A DNA stretch of 64,000 nucleotides, from positions 36,648 through 100,647 of the forward strand of contig NZ_AZEC01000011.1 in assembly GCF_001435585.1 (NCBI RefSeq), written 5' to 3'. A program made the translations under genes and the position numbers. The notes beneath the pieces were generated by a model that was not told the DNA's origin, ran no database searches, and saw nothing but the letters and a program-made list of their open reading frames with translations. Shown piece after piece: positions 49,743 through 58,608 of the stretch (positions within the stretch are counted from its first letter, which is position 1; every line of letters begins with the position of its first letter). The DNA is from Schleiferilactobacillus perolens DSM 12744. Lineage in GTDB: Bacteria; Bacillota; Bacilli; Lactobacillales; Lactobacillaceae.

Positions 49743-52700
49743 TCAAATTCAAACCTCCTTTATTCAAAGATCGTGCCAAATTTTGACGGATGTATTTATC
49801 TTCCTGTGTTACTAATGCTTTGCCGTCCACGTTAACGGTGGTGCTTACATCCATGTCGGATGTGGCAAAAGCAGTCAAAATGCTGATTAATGTATCCAGC
49901 TTTTTGCTGATTGCGCTGCCTGAATCACTAGTATTAGTTGTTGAGCCTAGGTTTTGATTGATGTTGCTCACAGCTTGACCAAGTAATTGCCAAGCTCTAG
50001 ATGCTTTAGCTGCACCTAGCGGCAATACTGTTTCAGGACCATCTTCGCCGATAATGGCTGAAAGTGGCTGATTCACTAATCCACCATTTGCCATCCGTGG
50101 TGCACCAGTAGGACCATCATTCTTCCAGTCCCATTTGTACATACCTCCCCAACTTGGATAGGTGACGTAGCCAATACTATTTTGCCAGTCGCTATTATTG
50201 AAAAAGTGCACAAAATTATCGAGAACACTGCTTCGATTGTTGTGCCCCGGCACATCATAATAGCTCCACGTGCTTGGAATGTATTGCAACAGCCCTACAC
50301 TTGCCATGCCAGCCCGTGCATTGTCATCGGTTAAATTTGCAGCATTACTATTGCCACCACTTTCACTCATGGCAACATTGGCTAAAGCTTTTATAAAGTC
50401 ATCACTAGGGTTAACGCCCATGATGCTTGCAGCTTGACGGGCAATTGCTTCCAATTCAGGGTAAGATTTCTTTGCTCCACCACCTAGAGATGAATCATCC
50501 ATGGATTGCTGAATCTTTGTCAGCTGTTTTTTGAACCAACTAGCAACATTGCCAATCAGCTTATTAATCACACCACCGGCTAAATCACTGAACATTTTGA
50601 CGCCACCGGAAATGCCACTAACGCTAGATTTAATTAGCTTCCCAACATTTTCAATCGGGTGCGCTAACCAGTCAGCTACTTCTTTAGCTTTATCCCAAGC
50701 GCCGCTGAAGAACTTACCAACACTGCCAACGACACCACCAAGATCATAGTGTTCAATTCCGGCTAAGCTCATTATTGCCTTTGTTTCTTTCCCATTGAAA
50801 ACACGAGTGCCTTCTGGAAGTAGACCAGTGGCATTGCGCTTTTGAGACATACCGACTTGACCATTTGGCAGCTGATACAGCTCTTTCCAGTCAGGGCCAG
50901 CACCATCGTTGACCATGACCATGTGCAATTTCTGAGTAACCACGCCACCTTGCTCGAAATGAACAGGTGATAATTTATGAAGAGCAGACTTGCCAGTAAA
51001 CTTTTCCCAGACCCAGTTGATGCCTGAAATGGCTCCATTTATAACATTGATTATTGCATTCATTCCGTCGCTGGCAGCGTGTTTCATACCACTCCACATG
51101 TCACTGAATGCAGATTTCATGCCAGACCATGCAGCATTCCAAGCACCTTTGATTGCACCGAGGGTTGTTGAAATAACATTTTTGATGCCGCCAAAAACGT
51201 CTGAAACAATCTTCTTCATGCCAGACCAATAGTCCGACAGCATTTTCTTGATGTCTGACCAGGCTTTTGACCAATTGCCACTCAGTAAATCCATGCCAAC
51301 CTTGAGCAAGTCAGTGATGACCTTTAATGCTGACGAAATCGTGTCTTTGAGCACTTTCCAAGTGGCAGACAGAACAGATGAAATAACATTCCATGTGCCC
51401 TTCCAGATGGCTGGCAGCACTTTTGCATAAACTGTAAACTCTGCCTTGAAAAATCCAAACATAATATCTACAACTGGCTTGATTGCTTTCCAGGCATTTG
51501 AAATGATTTTAACGATCAAAGACCACGTTGTCTGGAATAGCTTACCAATCAGGCTTAAAATGGGCTGAATACTCTTCCACATGCTCTGCCTTCCGGAAAC
51601 AACAGCCTTCAAAGCTGGCTTCAAAGCATTGCCTATCACTTTGACTACGTTATTAACTGCATCATGAAAAGGCTTTATGTGCTTGTAGGCTTCATAAAAA
51701 GCGGCTCCGGCTGCCACAACCGCAAGAACAATGCCACCAGGTCCAGTCAGCAGAAGTTTTAATGCACCAAAAATTTTTGTGGCTCCACCCAAACCACCAG
51801 CAGATGATAGCTTTGACAATGCTCCAAAGTCTTTAATGCTTTTCAGAGCTGTTAGACCTTTGAAAGCTCCTGTAAGTGCACCTGTAAACTTGACTATTTT
51901 TGTCGTTGCCCATAAAGCCACCAGTGTTTTGGCTAGAGTTTGAATGCCACTCTTGTTCTTGGCGATATTTCCTAGCGCTGTGTTAGCATTCTTGAGTGGA
52001 TCGGCTGATTTTTTGGCTCCAGAACCCATCAAACCTAGGCTCTTGGCTATGCTCGAAACAACGCCAGAGATTGTGCGCCAGACAGCTGAACCAAATGTTT
52101 TAGCAATGGATAACACTGATGAACCAATGCCAGTAATGTCACTCCGATGTGCTGCTAGATAGCCTAACAGCTTGGTCGCTTGCTCTGCGATGTTAGCTAT
52201 ACCTTTGCCCAACATTGTAGCTGCACCTTGAACAGCTGAACTGGACATTAGGCTGGCTAGTTCTGACATACCAGTGTTTTTGATGGAGAGCAGCGGTGCA
52301 GACATCTTTTTCTTCAGGACATCCCATGATGCACTCATCTGAGCCTGCGCACCTTCAGCAGTTTTGCCAAAGTCTTTATAAATGTCACTTGAGTTTTTGC
52401 CAGCCTTAGCCAACAGATTAAGGAAGTCGGTAGACGAAACTTTGCCAGCACTAACCATCTTTGCAAATGCATCTTGAGAAACACCAGCCGCTTTGGCTAA
52501 TTGAGATCCTAAGTTTGGAGCTGTCTTTTCGAGCCTTGCCAGAGAAGAAGTAGACAACTTTGTTTGTGAAGTGACTCGGGTTAACTGCTTTGCGAAGCCA
52601 GATAACTGGTCACCATTCAGCCTGGCGCCTGTACCAATGGCAGTAATGCCGGCTGTAACCGCTTCTGTCATCTTTGTATTGCCGTGCGTAACAGTATCGA

Positions 52701-53715
52701 CAGTTTTCTGCATTCCACCGATTACTGAAATGGCTTGCCCAGACTTGGATGTTAGATCACTGACTTGATTGCCTAATGACTTAACATCTTTGGCTGACTT
52801 ACCCATCTGCTCCCATGTGGTGGCAGATTTTTCGCCTTCTTCATCCAACTCTAGACCAGATTTAACTGTGTCTTTGATAGCACCTGAAAGATCAGACCAG
52901 CCATTGGTGATAGCATTTGAAACCACACTACCCTCAACAATTTTTTTGAATAATGATGGCGTCTTTTCTGCTTGTTTGTTTGTGCCACTGATTGCTGTCT
53001 TGATTCTATCCCAAGCAGACGGATTAGCTTTGTCCATTTCAGATTGGAGACTGGTCATTGAAGACTTGGCTTTGGCTAGAGATGTAGCTGTTTCATCAAC
53101 CCGCGTCTTCTGCGTACGCCATGCGTCTGAATCCTTGCCACTAGCACTGGCAATCTTATCCAGTTCAGCTGACTGCTTGGACAGTTGTTCATTCAGATTG
53201 CTAATGGACGACTTATAACCTTCAAGTTTGGCCTTATTGGCCTCTTGCTCTTTACCCTCTGCCTGCAACCGAGTGACATATACTTGATTAGCGCGTGCGG
53301 CCGCTGTGTACTCACTCTGTAAAGCGGCTAACCCAGACTTCTGATAGTCCATTGCTGCTTTGGCTCGCTCTTGTTGAGCCTGCATACTGGCCAGCTGCTT
53401 GTTAGCACCATCAATTTGTTGCTGATATTTCAGAAACTGTTGAGCTGTTTCGGAAGTATTGCCTTTAAGCTCTGATTGCTTGTTTTTAAGAGCATCAATC
53501 TTTGACTGCTGTGCTTCAATAGATTTGCCCAAACCTTCATACCGAGCTTGAGCTGCGCCAACAGCATCACCAGCACTTTTCATCTCAGCTTCTTGTGCTT
53601 TCCATGCTGATTGGCTGGATCTAACAACCGCTGTTAGTGACTTGACGGATTCGCTAGCAGATAACAGGTCCAGGGCAATGCTGGTTGACATTGTTGCATT
53701 AATTTGCTGTGTCAT
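49732..53715 (-). CDS. Tape measure protein with C-terminal lytic transglycosylase domain
   Basis: This 1327-residue protein sets tail length; by the usual proportion the tail would be about 200 nm. The first 230 residues are long coiled coils. A tape-measure core with KTFGSAVWRTISGVVSSIAK-type hydrophobic helices and many Trp-spaced repeats (AWNAAWSGMKSAFSDMWSGM) follows. Near residues 1140-1235 an SLT-type domain has the catalytic Glu in AMSESGGN and the GLLQYIPSTW motif, so the protein can cut peptidoglycan during DNA entry. The C-terminus carries the tape-measure end motif IGEDGPETVLPL. Confidence 0.92.
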   Translation of the reverse strand: MTQQINATMSTSIALDLLSASESVKSLTAVVRSSQSAWKAQEAEMKSAGDAVGAAQARYEGLGKSIEAQQSKIDALKNKQSELKGNTSETAQQFLKYQQQIDGANKQLASMQAQQERAKAAMDYQKSGLAALQSEYTAAARANQVYVTRLQAEGKEQEANKAKLEGYKSSISNLNEQLSKQSAELDKIASASGKDSDAWRTQKTRVDETATSLAKAKSSMTSLQSEMDKANPSAWDRIKTAISGTNKQAEKTPSLFKKIVEGSVVSNAITNGWSDLSGAIKDTVKSGLELDEEGEKSATTWEQMGKSAKDVKSLGNQVSDLTSKSGQAISVIGGMQKTVDTVTHGNTKMTEAVTAGITAIGTGARLNGDQLSGFAKQLTRVTSQTKLSTSSLARLEKTAPNLGSQLAKAAGVSQDAFAKMVSAGKVSSTDFLNLLAKAGKNSSDIYKDFGKTAEGAQAQMSASWDVLKKKMSAPLLSIKNTGMSELASLMSSSAVQGAATMLGKGIANIAEQATKLLGYLAAHRSDITGIGSSVLSIAKTFGSAVWRTISGVVSSIAKSLGLMGSGAKKSADPLKNANTALGNIAKNKSGIQTLAKTLVALWATTKIVKFTGALTGAFKGLTALKSIKDFGALSKLSSAGGLGGATKIFGALKLLLTGPGGIVLAVVAAGAAFYEAYKHIKPFHDAVNNVVKVIGNALKPALKAVVSGRQSMWKSIQPILSLIGKLFQTTWSLIVKIISNAWKAIKPVVDIMFGFFKAEFTVYAKVLPAIWKGTWNVISSVLSATWKVLKDTISSALKVITDLLKVGMDLLSGNWSKAWSDIKKMLSDYWSGMKKIVSDVFGGIKNVISTTLGAIKGAWNAAWSGMKSAFSDMWSGMKHAASDGMNAIINVINGAISGINWVWEKFTGKSALHKLSPVHFEQGGVVTQKLHMVMVNDGAGPDWKELYQLPNGQVGMSQKRNATGLLPEGTRVFNGKETKAIMSLAGIEHYDLGGVVGSVGKFFSGAWDKAKEVADWLAHPIENVGKLIKSSVSGISGGVKMFSDLAGGVINKLIGNVASWFKKQLTKIQQSMDDSSLGGGAKKSYPELEAIARQAASIMGVNPSDDFIKALANVAMSESGGNSNAANLTDDNARAGMASVGLLQYIPSTWSYYDVPGHNNRSSVLDNFVHFFNNSDWQNSIGYVTYPSWGGMYKWDWKNDGPTGAPRMANGGLVNQPLSAIIGEDGPETVLPLGAAKASRAWQLLGQAVSNINQNLGSTTNTSDSGSAISKKLDTLISILTAFATSDMDVSTTVNVDGKALVTQEDKYIRQNLARSLNKGGLNLSGN

Positions 53716-53726
53716 ACTTTATTTAA

Positions 53727-54008
53727 TCACCCTTTCTCTTGTTTCTGCTGATAACTCAAAAACATCCTGCCTGGATCAATTGGACGGTCTTTCTTGTCCT
53801 TGGCAGACATCATTTCCAACATCTCGAAATAGTCAGCTTCATCAAAATCCCTTAAGGACCAGTGAAAATAAATGACGGCCTGTTTTTTTGACCATCTGAA
53901 ATCTTCAATCTGGTTTTTCAACTCATAAACTCGTACAGGAGGGCTAATCCTTGTCGCTTTTGTCCGCGGCCTGCTCTTTCTTGTTAGCCAAGTCGATGTC
54001 TTCATCAC
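53727..54008 (-). CDS. Tail assembly chaperone, downstream frame (gpGT-like)
   Basis: The 93-codon frame overlaps the end of the upstream chaperone gene by 65 bases in another frame, with no ribosome site of its own (nearest ATG 54005). Its unique part (YELKNQIEDFRWSKKQAVIY) is the DUF-type segment often found as the T domain of tail chaperones just before the tape measure. Expression as a fusion would need a +1 or -2 ribosomal frameshift in the overlap. The mechanism is inferred, not seen. Confidence 0.6.
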   Translation of the reverse strand: MMKTSTWLTRKSRPRTKATRISPPVRVYELKNQIEDFRWSKKQAVIYFHWSLRDFDEADYFEMLEMMSAKDKKDRPIDPGRMFLSYQQKQEKG

Positions 54009-54300
54009 TCATGCCCATCATTCTCTCAAATGTGTAATTAACTGCCTCGACTGTTTGCTTGAAGTCCATTTCGTCCAGCTTGTCCTGCTCCTGCTTGTTC
54101 AGTCCTAAGATAGTGGTCAAAAATTCAAGGGAGTTATGCAGCATGTCTCGCTGCATCTTAATGATCTCAATTGGTTCTTTGTCTTGAATGTCATCTGCCT
54201 GAGCCATGAGCAGTTGCAGATCATACATCTTCTCCATGTTTCGATTGGTCGTCTTCACGTCGTGCTCCCGATTGCTAATTGCCGTTACCTTGATTTTCAT
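53944..54300 (-). CDS. Tail assembly chaperone (gpG-like)
   Basis: This 118-residue, highly helical acidic protein lies between the tail tube and tape-measure genes, where siphophages place the G/GT chaperones. It starts MKIKVTAISNREHDVKTTNR and ends in a Lys/Asp-rich tail (KKEQAADKSDKD) at a TAG. Such proteins coat the tape measure before tube assembly. The overlap with the next frame suggests a frameshifted long form. Confidence 0.75.
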   Translation of the reverse strand: MKIKVTAISNREHDVKTTNRNMEKMYDLQLLMAQADDIQDKEPIEIIKMQRDMLHNSLEFLTTILGLNKQEQDKLDEMDFKQTVEAVNYTFERMMGMSDEDIDLANKKEQAADKSDKD

Positions 54301-54329
54301 ATGTGTACCATCCTTTGATTTTTTGTATT

Positions 54330-54380
54330 AAAAATGCCGGCCCAAGGACTTGCACCATTGGTGTGACTGCTACCGGCTGT
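54330..54380 (-). terminator. Hairpin/attenuator after the major tail protein gene
   Basis: On the minus strand GCCGG...CCGGC closes an imperfect hairpin (CACC-AATG-GGTG at its centre) followed by ATTTTTAA. A leaky terminator here would make tail-tube transcripts more abundant than those for the chaperones. The 186-base gap 54301-54486 holds nothing else. Confidence 0.5.
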
Positions 54381-54486
54381 TTAGCTATTGTTGAAATTTC
54401 TATTCTGTCACTTGCTGGTTGATACTTATTCGTTTGCCTGTTTTAGATTGCATCAGAACCGGCTTCTCAGCACTAACCAAATGTAA

Positions 54487-55131
54487 CTATCCTTGTGTTC
54501 CTGAACCAGTGGTAGAACCTGAACCACCAGCTGGAGGAGTGGGCAGAACATAGCCGCCAAATACTTCACTGTACATATTTGCCTTGTCAAACTTGCTATC
54601 CAAGTCACTGTAAATCTTATAAGGTTGACCATCGAAGGCTGTTGTTGACAGAGCAGTGTATGTCAGTTGATCATCAACTCGTTCCTCGCTGGCTTGATCA
54701 GTCTGAATGTTGGCCGCAGTTTCGGTCATGATCCCGTCACCAAATCCGTAGTAAACATAATGCAAGCGGTCAATGGTTTGAGTTGTAATCAACAATGCCA
54801 CATGAGCTTTCAAATTTTCGTCGGTATAACCGCCCTTGCTATCATCGACAAAGCCCTTGATTTGTTGCTTGATTGAAAAATCCAAGTTGTTGATGTCCAA
54901 AGCTACAGATGGCTCGCTTGTGCCAACGGTAACGTCTTGAACGTTATTGTTCCCGTAAATTTTGGCAATGGTGCCTGACAATCCAGTGATATTGGCTGTT
55001 TTGGTGCCCAAATCTTTGTGGTCAACGGTGTAAATGCCACCCGTACCAATGCCGGTTGTTGTGTCTGAAATAAGCTTTTGGTATTGGTCAACCAGTGCCA
55101 ACTGGATTTGATAAAGTCCTACTGTTGCCAT
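54487..55131 (-). CDS. Major tail (tube) protein
   Basis: This 214-residue protein starts MATVGLYQIQLALVDQYQKL. The order of genes and the beta-rich core (VDHKDLGTKTANITGLSGT) match the phi13/TP901-1-like major tail protein family. The last 20 residues are Gly/Ser/Thr-rich, possibly an exposed tail. It begins at the stop of the DUF806 gene (one-base overlap). Confidence 0.82.
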   Translation of the reverse strand: MATVGLYQIQLALVDQYQKLISDTTTGIGTGGIYTVDHKDLGTKTANITGLSGTIAKIYGNNNVQDVTVGTSEPSVALDINNLDFSIKQQIKGFVDDSKGGYTDENLKAHVALLITTQTIDRLHYVYYGFGDGIMTETAANIQTDQASEERVDDQLTYTALSTTAFDGQPYKIYSDLDSKFDKANMYSEVFGGYVLPTPPAGGSGSTTGSGTQG

Positions 55132-55514
55132 TAAAACGTCTCCTTTAATATTTTTGTTCTGCTGAAATAAAATGTGTTGCTCAACTGCTGCGTGTCAGGG
55201 CCTAACGTGCGCTGTCTGACTGCTGCAACTTGCCAATTCTGATGAACAAACGCCTTCATCAGGCTGACTTCAATGTCTTCGGGGTCAGTTTCAAGATGCT
55301 GTGAGTACCAAATCTGTACTTCAACTTCTTGATTCAATGCCCAAAAGTCATCATTTCCGAAAGATGCTGGATCATTAGCAGCATCAGAAATCAGAACAAC
55401 TGTTTTATCTTTGCTGTCTACCAACTCCTGCGGCAGGTTGTTGCCTTCGATTGCGTCAATTCCAGAGATATTTGCTTGGCTGAGAATAGATACAGCATCA
55501 TCTACTGCACTCAT
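55131..55514 (-). CDS. DUF806 family phage tail completion protein
   Basis: This 127-residue protein has the DUF806 core VEVQIWYSQHLETDPEDIEV and the C-terminal RTLGPDTQQLSNTFYFSR, common in lactobacillus and lactococcus phages between the gp10-like and tail-tube genes. It probably completes the head-tail connection or tail terminator. The end overlaps the tail-tube start; the start overlaps the gp10-like stop by four bases. Confidence 0.8.
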   Translation of the reverse strand: MSAVDDAVSILSQANISGIDAIEGNNLPQELVDSKDKTVVLISDAANDPASFGNDDFWALNQEVEVQIWYSQHLETDPEDIEVSLMKAFVHQNWQVAAVRQRTLGPDTQQLSNTFYFSRTKILKETF

Positions 55515-55930
55515 TTGTCTCCACCACCGTTCAACTTAGCAATAATCTTGTTGTATTCCGCTTGTTCAGCCGCAAACACAGCGTTTTTAGCATCATTTCT
55601 GGCATTATCTACAAAATGGTCACCACGTAGCTTTTTAGTGCCATCGTTTAGAAAACCGGCGATGTATGCCTTGCTGCCAAAACCAGCGGTTGATTTCCCA
55701 TTGTGATCACCATCAATGTCGCCGGCAGCACTCCGAATATTGGCTGACAGATGGCCATACTTACCGCCATCGCCCTTAGTATCCGGATGTTTTTCTTTGG
55801 TGGCTTCTTGCAGCTTAGTGGCAAGAACATCAGCACCAGCTTTTGTTATTTTTTCCTGGTCTGTGATACTCAGCTGTGCAGCTTTAGACACCTGTTTCAG
55901 CCACTGATCAAGTGCTACATCCATGTCCAT
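55511..55930 (-). CDS. HK97 gp10-like head-tail joining protein
   Basis: About 139 residues. An N-terminal helix (MDMDVALDQWLKQVSKAAQL) and the C-terminal region FLNDGTKKLRGDHFVDNA follow the HK97 gp10 pattern (a conserved YxxFLexGTxxxxxxPF-like loop). AAGGGGGC lies upstream. Position after the head closure protein supports a tail-attachment role. Confidence 0.8.
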   Translation of the reverse strand: MDMDVALDQWLKQVSKAAQLSITDQEKITKAGADVLATKLQEATKEKHPDTKGDGGKYGHLSANIRSAAGDIDGDHNGKSTAGFGSKAYIAGFLNDGTKKLRGDHFVDNARNDAKNAVFAAEQAEYNKIIAKLNGGGDK

Positions 55931-55932
55931 AG

Positions 55933-56277
55933 CTACGCCCCCTTGGTAATCTTCGTGAGGGTCAGATAATCGTACCGGATGGCATCATTGCTGTCGTCAG
56001 GGGACACATCAGCAATGTCATACACAACACCATCGAGACGTGCCTGCTGCTGCACAATGTTTCTGCCATCATGTCGTGTAATGATCGTGATCGAGTTATC
56101 CAAGCGTGTGCCTACAAGCGTGTACTGCTGTGTCAGCGTCCGTTTTTGCTGCTTGTAATGCAGTGTGTATGCAGGAACAAAGCTAGAAATGTTCAGGCCA
56201 GCACCTGTCTTGTGTGACTGTGGAACGCCAAACTCAACGGTCCGGCTGAAATCGCTTGGCTTAAAATTAGTTGCCAT
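55933..56277 (-). CDS. Phage head closure protein
   Basis: About 114 residues from ATG 56277 (an in-frame start four codons earlier is within the previous gene). FSRTVEFGVPQS and the C-terminal VYDIADVSPDDSNDAIRYDY match the SPP1 gp16/HK97 head-tail adaptor family, small beta-barrels that close the portal after packaging. It overlaps the upstream connector gene by 11 bases. Confidence 0.78.
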   Translation of the reverse strand: MATNFKPSDFSRTVEFGVPQSHKTGAGLNISSFVPAYTLHYKQQKRTLTQQYTLVGTRLDNSITIITRHDGRNIVQQQARLDGVVYDIADVSPDDSNDAIRYDYLTLTKITKGA

Positions 56278-56575
56278 CAGTATCACCACTATCTGAATTA
56301 GTTGGCTGATTGGCCTGCAAATGAAGCAACATCATCAAAACGCCTTGCGACAGCCCGTTTTCTAGGGCTCGATCATAGTATTGCTGGGTAGCCATTGTTT
56401 TAATGGCGAGCTTGGCAATCGGATCGGTCTCATCAAGTACCCCCACTGAGCTTGTAACCACTCCCGTAGCGCCAGCAACCAAGTTTGTGATTGTTGTTTT
56501 CTCGGCCTCATCAAGATTAAGCTCCGTCATCAGGTCATCAACAATTCCAGATTGGAAGCCGCCATCATCAGCCAT
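56267..56575 (-). CDS. Phage head-tail connector protein (gp6-like)
   Basis: About 102 residues, starting MADDGGFQSGIVDDLMTELN at ATG 56575, which has AAAGGAG eight bases upstream. The all-helical content with AIKTMATQQYYDRALENGLS is the gp6/gp15 connector pattern. It docks below the portal ring. Confidence 0.78.
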   Translation of the reverse strand: MADDGGFQSGIVDDLMTELNLDEAEKTTITNLVAGATGVVTSSVGVLDETDPIAKLAIKTMATQQYYDRALENGLSQGVLMMLLHLQANQPTNSDSGDTDGN

Positions 56576-56647
56576 TTGATCGTCTCCTTTATCAGCCGCC
56601 CGCTGAATCAACAACGCACTGTGTATTTCTTAAGCGACCATGCCATA

Positions 56648-57892
56648 TTACTTGCTAGGTGCCGTGCTGGCAGCAAAGTTTGCTTGCTGGTCAGCAATTG
56701 CAGAGAAGGACCCAGCAACAAAGGCATCGGCATCAGTTGCTTGCACATCGAAGCGGTCGATGACACGCAGCTTAGTCTGATCATGCTCAAACGCACCAGC
56801 GCCAATGTTGGTGACAACCAAGCTCATCTGCTGACGGTCAAACAGGGTCGCGGCCTGAGAGAGATCGCCATAATATAACGGATAAACTGGTGCAGCAGCG
56901 GTGCCTGTGCTTGGCAGCCAACGATCAGAGATGACAACCACCTGATGGCCACGAATGCTGTAAGGCATGTCAGGAACAACGTTGGCCTGAATGAGATACT
57001 GGCCCATGGCGTCCTTGACCTTTGCCAGCTGTGCAAACCCGCTAACATTGGTCATCAAAATTGATGTGGACTGGATAGCCGGGTCAACAGCTGTGTAGAT
57101 CATATCCAAAATGTCGTCAAACTTAGCAATGGTCGGCTTCTTAGGAGCGTTGTTCATTGCTGAGATGATGACGCCGTTGCGTGTTACAACATCCTTGCGG
57201 GAAATAAATTGTTCAATCCACGCTTGAATATTTTGATCACTGTCATTAAGCAACGTATTCGGCATTGTAGAAATGCCAGCATACCGATGAATGGTGTATT
57301 TGATTTGTGCCAGCTTGGGATCATCGTTATCACCAATAAGTGCATTCTCATCATCAAGATTTGCCAGGGGTGTGATTGTTTCAAAAGGCTCATACACACG
57401 TGATCCAGTTGGAGTAGAAACATTCTCAACCTTCACATATTGTTCAAGAGACGCATATTGCCGTTTGAGTTGGTTGATGTTGGTCTGAATATCAGGCGGA
57501 ATTGTCAAGCCAGCATTAGACGTATCACCGTCGGTATTACCGGAAGTGACTAAATCCGTAATTTGCTTTTTGCCCGTAGCCAAATCCACAAAATTGTGGA
57601 CAAAGTCTTGGGCCTTAGACGTTTTCTGAATAATGTTTACTTTCTTGTCGGTAATGTCAGTTGGCTTTTCTGCCTCCGCTTCAGCTTTCGCGTCATCCAG
57701 CGCTGACTTTGCAAAGTCTCGAGCGGTCTTAGCAGCTTTCAAATCATCCGTCACTTTCTTAACGTCATCTTCCGTATAAGAAGACGGATCAGCCGCCAGT
57801 GCTACCGCCATTTTTTGCGACTCGTCTTGTAAATCCGTTACCTTTTGCCCCGCTGAAATCCACGCGGTGTTTAAATCGTTTACACTAGCCAT
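56648..57892 (-). CDS. Major capsid protein, HK97 fold
   Basis: This is a 414-residue capsid precursor. The first about 95 residues are a charged coiled coil (TDDLKAAKTARDFAKSALDD) that acts as internal scaffold and is expected to be removed by the upstream protease. The HK97 core follows from about 115 with GLTIPPDIQTNINQLKRQYA, the P-domain helix and the MTNVSGFAQLAKVKDAMGQY segment. It begins at the stop of the protease gene (one-base overlap). Confidence 0.92.
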   Translation of the reverse strand: MASVNDLNTAWISAGQKVTDLQDESQKMAVALAADPSSYTEDDVKKVTDDLKAAKTARDFAKSALDDAKAEAEAEKPTDITDKKVNIIQKTSKAQDFVHNFVDLATGKKQITDLVTSGNTDGDTSNAGLTIPPDIQTNINQLKRQYASLEQYVKVENVSTPTGSRVYEPFETITPLANLDDENALIGDNDDPKLAQIKYTIHRYAGISTMPNTLLNDSDQNIQAWIEQFISRKDVVTRNGVIISAMNNAPKKPTIAKFDDILDMIYTAVDPAIQSTSILMTNVSGFAQLAKVKDAMGQYLIQANVVPDMPYSIRGHQVVVISDRWLPSTGTAAAPVYPLYYGDLSQAATLFDRQQMSLVVTNIGAGAFEHDQTKLRVIDRFDVQATDADAFVAGSFSAIADQQANFAASTAPSK

Positions 57893-58608
57893 TATTTGGC
57901 CTCCTTGTTTTTAATGCCCAACAACAAAGCCAGCTTCGGGTCAATGGCTTTCTTCCCATCATCCGTAGGCTGGCTCTCTGTTGGCTTATTCTGTTGGCTG
58001 TTTGCTTTGATCATTAATGTTTTCACTCGGTGAATCATGTCAGTTGTTAGTGGCAAAACGCTGTTTGTAACTGCTGGTGCCGTGTCAAACATGGTGTCAT
58101 CAGCGAATCCTTTTTCAACAGCCTCTTTGGCATTGATAAATGTTTCGTTAACCATCATGTTGTACACATCGCTAGGACTCATACCGGTTTTTGCTACATA
58201 CACATCAACCAATGATTGGTCAATACTGTCTAACGATTGACTTGCTGAATTTAATGCATCCACATTGCCATTGGCCGACACTGATGCTCTGTGAATCATC
58301 AGCTGAGCTGTTGGTGCCATCTCGACTTTATCTCCTGCCAAAGCGACTACCGATGCTGCAGAAGCAGCAAGTCCAACGATGTTAGTGACAATGCTGCCGG
58401 AATAGTTCTTAATGGCCGTTGCCATCTCACTGCCAGCAAATACATCACCACCCGAGCTATTTATCTCCAAAACAACGTCCTGCCCGTTTGCCTTTGACAA
58501 TGCATCAGACAAATCAGTCGGGGTGACTGTCTGATAACCAAAGAATTGGTAGACATCAACGTCATCCTCGCTTGAAATAGCACCCTTAATTGGTACCGTT
58601 ACTGCCAT
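57892..58608 (-). CDS. ClpP-like prohead protease
   Basis: This 238-residue serine protease has the ClpP/crotonase fold. The catalytic Ser is in GLAASAASVVAL and the His in LMIHRASVSA, with EINSSGGDVFAG as the oxyanion strand. It removes the capsid scaffold domain. ATG 58608 has a near-perfect AAAGGAGGTGA site; a longer reading extends into the portal gene and is not used. It overlaps the portal end by 23 bases. Confidence 0.92.
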   Translation of the reverse strand: MAVTVPIKGAISSEDDVDVYQFFGYQTVTPTDLSDALSKANGQDVVLEINSSGGDVFAGSEMATAIKNYSGSIVTNIVGLAASAASVVALAGDKVEMAPTAQLMIHRASVSANGNVDALNSASQSLDSIDQSLVDVYVAKTGMSPSDVYNMMVNETFINAKEAVEKGFADDTMFDTAPAVTNSVLPLTTDMIHRVKTLMIKANSQQNKPTESQPTDDGKKAIDPKLALLLGIKNKEAK

